NCBI GenBank assembly: GCA_937895825.1
Contig: CALBKP010000126.1
Coordinates: 1-11,244 of the forward strand
Reading direction: 5' to 3'
Source: an uncultured Alistipes sp.
GTDB taxonomy: Bacteria > Bacteroidota > Bacteroidia > Bacteroidales > Rikenellaceae
Length of the DNA stretch: 11,244 nucleotides
Each line of letters starts with the position of its first letter. The first letter of the stretch is position 1. A program made the position numbers and the translations under genes. A model generated the notes under the pieces. That model was not told the DNA's origin. It did not search any database and saw only the letters and a program-made list of their open reading frames with translations. Below, piece by piece: positions 6,829 through 11,244 of the stretch.

Positions 6829-8496
6829 TTATCGTCGTGCGAAGGTGGCCACGTGTCCCTGCTTCTTAGACTCTGCCATCCAAGCGATAAACTCCTCGGC
6901 GGGACTTACCATATCCTCCGTGAGGAGGAACAACTCTCCGTAGTAGATGTCGCTAAGATTGCCTTTATCGTCCTCGGCAATGCCTGCAAAGAAGAACTTG
7001 TCGTTATTGTCCATGCTATACCACATCTGCATAACCTCGGGGTTATTTGCCGGGTCGTACATAAGTAGGTCCTCGAGGAATACCTCGTCATTATACTCAA
7101 TCTTCTGCCACTCCTCGTACCACCAGAAGTAGAGCGTATTGGTGGGAGCTGAGGTCTCGGCCTCGACGATAGCTACACACTCAGCATCGCCGATGAATTT
7201 ACTGTAGCTCGGGTCGAGATTAAGGATGTCGTGGGCGTCGTATACCTTGAGTAACTTAATATTGGTGATTTCTACATCACCCTTTGTTGCTTCGGCGCTG
7301 GTAAACTCGTAGCTGACCATCTTGCTGGTTGGAAGGTTATTCTCTATGCCAAAGGCAACGACGATATAGTCGGTCGCGGGCATAAGCGGCGTGAGTTCTT
7401 CGTGGTGTGGGCCTGTGAGTATGGCGGGCATATAGTACTCGATAATAATCTCCATATCCGACATCTCGTCGCCCGAGTTTGGCATCTGATCCTTCGAAAG
7501 GAATACGCAGGCGTATGGCTCGTCGGTAGAGGGGGTAATCGTGAGATATGCCGAGTAGGGGGTGATGTTGTCAACCTTGATGTCGATGTCTATCTCCGAG
7601 AGCAGGGATTCACCCGTGGCGAAGTATGCCACCGAGGGTGTCGAGCAAAGTAGCGGCATACGCTCGTCGCTCACTGCAAAGCTAAGTACCATGTATGAGG
7701 TGTGCTCGTTGAGACGCTCATTTATTGTAGCTGGGCCGCGGTGGCAAAACATATCGGGGGCATAGCCCTCGTCGTTGATGCGCTTGTTGAACTCGTCGAA
7801 GGCAAGGTTACGGTAGTGCGCAATATACTCATCGTTGAACTCCATGCCCTCGTGGAGGAAGAAGAGGTCGGTCTCGTCGATTATATAGTGGTAGTAGAGG
7901 CCGTCGTAGCCATTGGGGTCGAGCTCGATGGTTACAACGTTGCCGTTAACCTCTGGTGTGATGCTAAACTCGGCATCTATGAACTCAGGCGCAGTGGTGG
8001 TTATGAGCGCGTAGCACACGTCGGTCGTTGCCGTATAGTGGTCGTCGTCCTCGAACTCAACACCATAGCAGTATACAACATAGTCGGTTGCGGGGTAGAG
8101 GTTTATGGCTCCGTAGTTGAGCTTGTCGCCCGTAGTGAGCCAGCCTACCCTCGATAGGAACTCGTGCATGGTCATATTGTACTCCGTGGCCATCTCGCGG
8201 AAGTAGAGGTGATCGTCCTCCAAAAGCTCGTCGACCGTGTCGATACGGTTTGCCTGGAAGTGCTTTACCTCGGAGATAAAGACGATATACTCTGATGCCT
8301 TATTCTCAGGGAGGATGTCTAAGTGGATGGTTGTGTGCTCCTTGCGTATGTTCTCGAATGTGAAAGCCTTGGGCGTGTTGTCCTCGCTGCCAGGGTTTTT
8401 GCTGCCACCATCGTCGCCGCCTTCGCATCCTACAAAGAGCGTAAGAGCAACAATAGCCATCATCATCTGCAAACAGTTAAGTAATCTAATTCTCAT
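6829..8496 (-). CDS. Modular surface-type lipoprotein with repeated Ig/Fn3-like units, unknown function
   Basis: This 555-residue protein starts with a signal peptide and lipobox-like LFVGC (Cys24). An acidic/Gly-rich linker (EGGDDGGSKNPGSEDN) follows, a composition that in Bacteroidetes often marks lipoproteins exported to the cell surface. The remainder reads as about four units of 100-130 residues: roughly 43-168, 172-296, 302-400 and 407-528. Units 1 and 3 share the phrase [YM]PATDY[VI]V and then a [YF]GVE/FGIE strand; unit 2 has the equivalent EHTSYMVLSFAVSDE, and unit 4 ends in FFFAGIAEDDKGNLSD. Units 1 and 3 end in TTTAP or FTSAE, the style of Fn3-like beta-sandwich domains common in Bacteroidales lipoproteins. 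No enzyme motif is visible, so adhesion or ligand binding is possible but unproven. A good -7 promoter element lies 30 bases before the start codon. No SusC/SusD genes are nearby. Confidence 0.8.
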   Translation of the reverse strand: MRIRLLNCLQMMMAIVALTLFVGCEGGDDGGSKNPGSEDNTPKAFTFENIRKEHTTIHLDILPENKASEYIVFISEVKHFQANRIDTVDELLEDDHLYFREMATEYNMTMHEFLSRVGWLTTGDKLNYGAINLYPATDYVVYCYGVEFEDDDHYTATTDVCYALITTTAPEFIDAEFSITPEVNGNVVTIELDPNGYDGLYYHYIIDETDLFFLHEGMEFNDEYIAHYRNLAFDEFNKRINDEGYAPDMFCHRGPATINERLNEHTSYMVLSFAVSDERMPLLCSTPSVAYFATGESLLSEIDIDIKVDNITPYSAYLTITPSTDEPYACVFLSKDQMPNSGDEMSDMEIIIEYYMPAILTGPHHEELTPLMPATDYIVVAFGIENNLPTSKMVSYEFTSAEATKGDVEITNIKLLKVYDAHDILNLDPSYSKFIGDAECVAIVEAETSAPTNTLYFWWYEEWQKIEYNDEVFLEDLLMYDPANNPEVMQMWYSMDNNDKFFFAGIAEDDKGNLSDIYYGELFLLTEDMVSPAEEFIAWMAESKKQGHVATFARR

Positions 8497-8526
8497 CGTT
8501 GTTCGGTTTTAAGGTTATTTAACGCG

Positions 8527-8534
8527 CAAATATA
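8527..8534 (-). promoter_or_regulatory. Bacteroidetes -7 element for the lipoprotein gene
   Basis: On the minus strand this reads TATATTTG, an exact match to the Bacteroidetes primary sigma-factor -7 consensus TAnnTTTG. It sits 30 bases upstream of the ATG at 8496, giving a short 5' leader of about 20-25 bases. No convincing -33 TTG at normal spacing was found; the nearest TTG (8547-8545) is too close at 10 bases. Confidence 0.55.
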
Positions 8535-8601
8535 ATAAAAAAAACAATAAGTAAAGAGAAATTTGTGATTTTGCATGCTGCGAGTTTGTTATAGTCTAAA
8601 T

Positions 8602-8657
8602 GTTGTGGGTGGTATGTGGGTTTGATGGATTTTGTGGGTTCTATGTGTTCTGTGGGG
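8602..8657 (+). repeat. Degenerate 9-base tandem array, forward orientation
   Basis: Six consecutive units read GTTGTGGGT, GGTATGTGGGT, TTGATGGAT, TTTGTGGGT, TCTATGTGT and TCTGTGGGG. All are 9 bases long except the second, which is 11. The approximate consensus is TnTGTGGGT. The array is G/T-only for most of its length, unlike the flanking coding sequence. Confidence 0.6.
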
Positions 8658-8697
8658 CAGAGCATCACATCAGACATTATGTCCGCTGGTCTCACTT

Positions 8698-8733
8698 AAT
8701 ACATATAACCCAACTGCCCCATATAACCCACCA
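8698..8733 (-). repeat. Degenerate 9-base tandem array, reverse orientation
   Basis: On the minus strand the units read TGGTGGGTT, ATATGGGGC, AGTTGGGTT and ATATGTATT, four in-phase 9-mers. Read alternately they give a perfect 11-base direct repeat, CATATAACCCA, at 8702-8712 and 8720-8730, an 18-base period. The array is the inverted counterpart of the forward array: 8634-8647 and the reverse complement of 8718-8731 agree at 12 of 14 positions. Confidence 0.6.
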
Positions 8734-8829
8734 AGCACGCCAACGGCTTGCAAACTCCCAAGCGAACAGAACGAACACGTGGGATACGCTTTTTTTTACA
8801 TAAAGCGATACAAATAGCAGATTTTTTAT

Positions 8830-8837
8830 TAAATTTG
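8830..8837 (+). promoter_or_regulatory. Bacteroidetes -7 element for the RelA/SpoT gene
   Basis: TAAATTTG matches the TAnnTTTG consensus exactly and lies 34 bases before ATG 8872, in an A/T-rich leader. A -33 TTG at the usual spacing is not evident, so the core promoter is inferred from the -7 element and its position. Confidence 0.55.
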
Positions 8838-8871
8838 TACCTAATATTTCTACTCAAACACCTGTAACGTG

Positions 8872-10743
8872 ATGAACGAAATCTACGCAACCCAGATACG
8901 TGATAGTGTGGAGACGCTCTTCAGCCACATGGCTGAGCGTGCTACCGATGAGGAGATGGTGCGCATACGTGCTGCTTATGAGCTTGCTCGTGAAGCACAT
9001 AGCTCACAACGACGAAAGAGTGGCGAGCCCTATATCATACATCCAATTGCAGTGGCGGCTATCGTCGCCGAGGAGCTGGAATTGGGCGATAACCCCGTTA
9101 TCTCGGCGTTTCTGCACGATGTGGTGGAGGATACGCCATATACCGTGGAGGATATACGTGAGAGGTTTGGCGATGACGTGGCGTTCCTCGTAGATACGGT
9201 GACGAAGCGAAAGAAGGATAGCTACGAGCACTCGAAGCAGGTGGATAACTATCGCCAGATACTCGAGTCGGTACATTACGACATACGTGCCCTGTTGATT
9301 AAACTGGCTGACCGTCTGCATAATATGCGTACGCTTGATAGCATGCGTCCAGACAAGCAGATGAAGATTGCTGGAGAGACCGACTACTTCTATGCCCCCC
9401 TTGCCAACCGCCTGGGTCTATATCACATCAAGACTGAGTTGGAGAACTTGTCGTTCCGCTATCGTTGTCCGAGGGACTATGCCGTGGTAGAGAGTATGCT
9501 TGAGGAGGAGCGCAATGCCGATAGGGAGCGTCTGAATCGTTTCACGGCAATGATTGACGAGATACTTAATGCCGAGGGCTTCGATGTGCGCACGGAGGTA
9601 CGCTATCGTAAGCCTTATAGCATCTGGCGTAAGATGCAGGCCAAGGGTAGCGACCTTAAGCATGTCGACGGCAAGCACTACATACGAATAATCTTCCCCG
9701 ACAACCTCGATATCAGCGAGAAGCGCATGAGCCTTAGGATTTACTCCGCGTTGACTGATCACTTCAAGGAGAAGCCCGGCAGCGTGTCGAACTACATTGA
9801 TGCGCCGAAGGAGAATGGCTACCAGAGCTTCCACGTCAAGCTCCTCAGCGAGCAGGGCATCTGGGAGGAGATACACATCTCGTCGGAGCGTATGGTGCGT
9901 AACTCACGCCTCGGCTGTGCAGCAGAGCGCACGGAGGATAATGTAACGGCATGGCTCGATAAGTTCAAGGCTATCCTTCAGGATGTGGCCGACGATAACC
10001 ACGATATGGAGTTTATGGATGGTGTGACGTCGTCGTTCTACAACGATGATATCATGGTCTTTACGCCTAAGGGACGAGGTGTTATCCTGCCCAAGGGTGC
10101 TACGGCTCTCGACTTCGCGTTCGAGATACATAGCCAGGTGGGTGAGAAGGCGGTCTATGCACGTATTAACGGCAAGTTGATGTCACTGCGTACGGTGTTG
10201 CGCCGTGGTGACTGCGTGGAGATTGGTACGGCGGAGGATGCTAAACCTGTGGAGGAGTGGATGGAGTGCGTGTCGACGTACCGAGCCAAGCGATACCTCA
10301 GGAGCTACTTTGCTACGTTGCCGCGATTGGAGTATGAGCGTTGCGACCATTGCCACCCGCTGCCAGGCGATGAGGTTGTGGGCTTCCGAACAGCAGATGG
10401 CCAAATAGTCCTGCACAAGCGAGACTGCCACGTAGCAATACGTCTGGCATCGCAGCATGGTGACTCGATTATGTCGGTAAACTTCGATGAGAACGAGGCG
10501 TTTCTCTACCCCGTGCGTATCCGCATCCAGGGCATCGATCGCTACCACCTTATGAGTGACCTTATCGACTGCATCACCGATAAGCTACACCTCACCATGT
10601 CGTCGCTAAAGACGGAGAATATTGACCGCATAGCCATCTGTACCATCGACTTCGCGGTACATTCGCTTCGCGAGCTACAGTCGGCGATGGAGAGTATCGG
10701 TCGCATCGAGGGTATCGACGAGGTGCAGCGCATACATTTGTAA
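8872..10743 (+). CDS. RelA/SpoT-family (RSH) protein with intact HD hydrolase and eroded synthetase domain
   Basis: This 623-residue protein (numbered from ATG 8872; GTG 8869 is an alternative) is shorter than the usual 700-740. The N-terminal HD domain (about 30-195) keeps the ppGpp hydrolase set: RRKSGEPYIIHP (Arg48, His57), HDVVEDT (His82, Asp83, Glu86, Asp87) and LADRLHNMRT (Asp147, Asn151). A synthetase-like region (about 240-365) keeps YSIWRKM and NGYQSFH. It departs from consensus at the catalytic Asp position (VDGKHYIRII for YDLxAIRxI) and in the EVQIRTxxMH segment (EEIHISSERMV). A TGS domain (395-451), a shortened helical part, a Cys/His zinc-finger-like segment (CDHCHPLPGDEVVG, ending HKRDC at 519) and an ACT domain (about 545-623) follow. 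It most likely degrades (p)ppGpp in the cytoplasm and senses ribosome or metabolite state through its C-terminal half. Loss of synthesis is inferred, not shown. Confidence 0.9.
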   Translation: MNEIYATQIRDSVETLFSHMAERATDEEMVRIRAAYELAREAHSSQRRKSGEPYIIHPIAVAAIVAEELELGDNPVISAFLHDVVEDTPYTVEDIRERFGDDVAFLVDTVTKRKKDSYEHSKQVDNYRQILESVHYDIRALLIKLADRLHNMRTLDSMRPDKQMKIAGETDYFYAPLANRLGLYHIKTELENLSFRYRCPRDYAVVESMLEEERNADRERLNRFTAMIDEILNAEGFDVRTEVRYRKPYSIWRKMQAKGSDLKHVDGKHYIRIIFPDNLDISEKRMSLRIYSALTDHFKEKPGSVSNYIDAPKENGYQSFHVKLLSEQGIWEEIHISSERMVRNSRLGCAAERTEDNVTAWLDKFKAILQDVADDNHDMEFMDGVTSSFYNDDIMVFTPKGRGVILPKGATALDFAFEIHSQVGEKAVYARINGKLMSLRTVLRRGDCVEIGTAEDAKPVEEWMECVSTYRAKRYLRSYFATLPRLEYERCDHCHPLPGDEVVGFRTADGQIVLHKRDCHVAIRLASQHGDSIMSVNFDENEAFLYPVRIRIQGIDRYHLMSDLIDCITDKLHLTMSSLKTENIDRIAICTIDFAVHSLRELQSAMESIGRIEGIDEVQRIHL

Positions 10744-10752
10744 AATATTGAT

Positions 10753-10757
10753 AGGAG
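10753..10757 (+). promoter_or_regulatory. Shine-Dalgarno-like AGGAG before the flavoprotein gene
   Basis: AGGAG lies 4 bases before ATG 10762, in the 18-base gap after the RSH stop. It supports that start codon. Such purine motifs are less usual in Bacteroidetes, where most leaders here lack one, and the spacing is shorter than ideal. Confidence 0.35.
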
Positions 10758-10761
10758 ATAT

Positions 10762-11244
10762 ATGTACGATCTGATAGTGATAGGCGCTGGTGCTGCGGGA
10801 CTTATGGCCGCAGGCACTGCAGCGATGAGTGGCCGCTCGGTACTCGTCATGGAGAAGATGGAGAAGGCGGGACGTAAGATACGCATTACGGGCAAGGGAC
10901 GTTGTAACCTGACGAATGCCCGCCCTGCGGAGGAGTTCGTCGAGAAGGTACGTACTAACCAGGACTTCTTCTCGGTGGCTTTTGCCGAGTTTAACAACCG
11001 CGCCACAATACGCTTCTTCGAGCGCCAGGGTGTGAAACTCGAGATTGAGCGTGGTGAGCGTGTCTTCCCTAAAAGCGGTAAGGCGTGGGATATAGCCAAT
11101 GCCCTCGTGGATTTCTGCGAGGATAAGGGGGTGAAGATTCAGTATAAGACGCGCGTTGTGGGCATCGAGACATTCGGCGGTAAGGTTACGGGTGTGCGAT
11201 ATATCAACGCTCGTGGCTTTGAGCGTAGGGAGGAGGCCGACCAC
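10762..11244 (+). CDS. HI0933/YhiN-family FAD-dependent oxidoreductase (5' part, partial)
   Basis: The frame is open from ATG 10762 to the window end (161 residues), so the C-terminus is missing. The N-terminus is a Rossmann FAD-binding site, VIGAGAAGLMAAG (6-18), with an acidic residue ending the second strand (LVMEK). The family signature GRKIRITGKGRCNLTN (38-52) follows, then RVFPKSGKAWDI (100-111), which is also characteristic. The family (TIGR00275, about 400 residues) is often labelled as aminoacetone oxidase-like or as BaiN; its members are flavoproteins of mostly unknown substrate. It follows the RSH gene by 18 bases and is probably co-transcribed with it. One clostridial member, BaiN, has been linked to bile-acid reduction, but the family is very widespread, so that role should not be transferred here. 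Confidence 0.9.
   Translation, partial: MYDLIVIGAGAAGLMAAGTAAMSGRSVLVMEKMEKAGRKIRITGKGRCNLTNARPAEEFVEKVRTNQDFFSVAFAEFNNRATIRFFERQGVKLEIERGERVFPKSGKAWDIANALVDFCEDKGVKIQYKTRVVGIETFGGKVTGVRYINARGFERREEADH

Larger units (their letters stand above)
8497..8868. other. Divergent intergenic region
   Basis: About 370 bases separate the divergent lipoprotein and RelA/SpoT genes. Each end carries a -7 promoter element pointing outward. The middle (8602-8733) holds two arrays of degenerate 9-base repeats in opposite orientation. The short open frames inside it are low-complexity translations of the repeats and show no protein-like character. No RNA gene was recognised. Confidence 0.7.

Noticed and set aside
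6420..6869. A 149-codon plus-strand open frame opposite the aldolase gene.
   Set aside because: It lies antisense to a clear PLP enzyme with all its motifs. The translation has no recognisable domain and is a shadow of the high-GC coding strand.
8545..8547. TTG on the minus strand as a possible -33 element for the lipoprotein promoter.
   Set aside because: It is only 10 bases from the -7 element, well short of the roughly 17-23 expected in Bacteroidetes promoters.
8600..8817. Short plus-strand frames of 61 and 67 codons in the intergenic region.
   Set aside because: They translate the degenerate repeat arrays into low-complexity residues and lack any protein-like feature.
10675..11244. Minus-strand open frames over the end of the RSH gene and the flavoprotein gene.
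   Set aside because: The plus strand carries unmistakable ACT-domain and FAD-binding sequence in the same region; the minus frames look like shadow translations.

Overview
The window looks like a chromosomal segment from a gut-type Bacteroidales bacterium. The evidence is two matches to the Bacteroidetes -7 promoter element (TAnnTTTG), A/T-rich leaders mostly lacking Shine-Dalgarno sequences, lipoproteins of Bacteroidetes style, a large AsmA/DUF748-type protein and a long RelA/SpoT protein. Genus cannot be fixed from the sequence alone. No tRNA, rRNA, CRISPR array or insertion sequence was seen.

Left block, plus strand (1-5708). It opens with the last 31 codons of a protein whose C-terminus matches the steroid 5-alpha-reductase family. 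A single-domain Old Yellow Enzyme-type flavin reductase (123-1370) and a short-chain dehydrogenase (1380-2198) follow, with gaps of 24 and 9 bases. Together these three fit a steroid or bile-acid reduction cassette: 5-alpha reduction, an ene reduction of 5-beta type, and hydroxysteroid oxidoreduction. This resembles the 5AR/5BR/3beta-HSDH sets described for isoallo bile-acid formation in gut Bacteroidales. An 814-residue membrane-anchored AsmA/DUF748-like protein starts 18 bases later, and an FKBP-type prolyl isomerase lipoprotein starts 42 bases after that. A strong hairpin at 5734-5765 closes the block.

Middle block, minus strand (8496 down to 5790). A modular surface-type lipoprotein with about four repeated beta-sandwich-like units has a good -7 element just upstream. 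A threonine aldolase-family PLP enzyme lies 13 bases behind it, so the two are probably co-transcribed.

The divergent intergenic region (8497-8868) carries one promoter element for each flanking gene. Between them lie two arrays of degenerate 9-base repeats in opposite orientation.

Right block, plus strand (8872-end). A RelA/SpoT-family protein retains its HD hydrolase residues but has a visibly eroded synthetase domain and a shortened C-terminal half. It is followed after 18 bases by the start of an HI0933/YhiN-family FAD oxidoreductase that runs off the window.

The most interesting item is the putative steroid/bile-acid reduction cassette. Next are the hydrolase-type RSH protein and the inverted 9-base repeat arrays.
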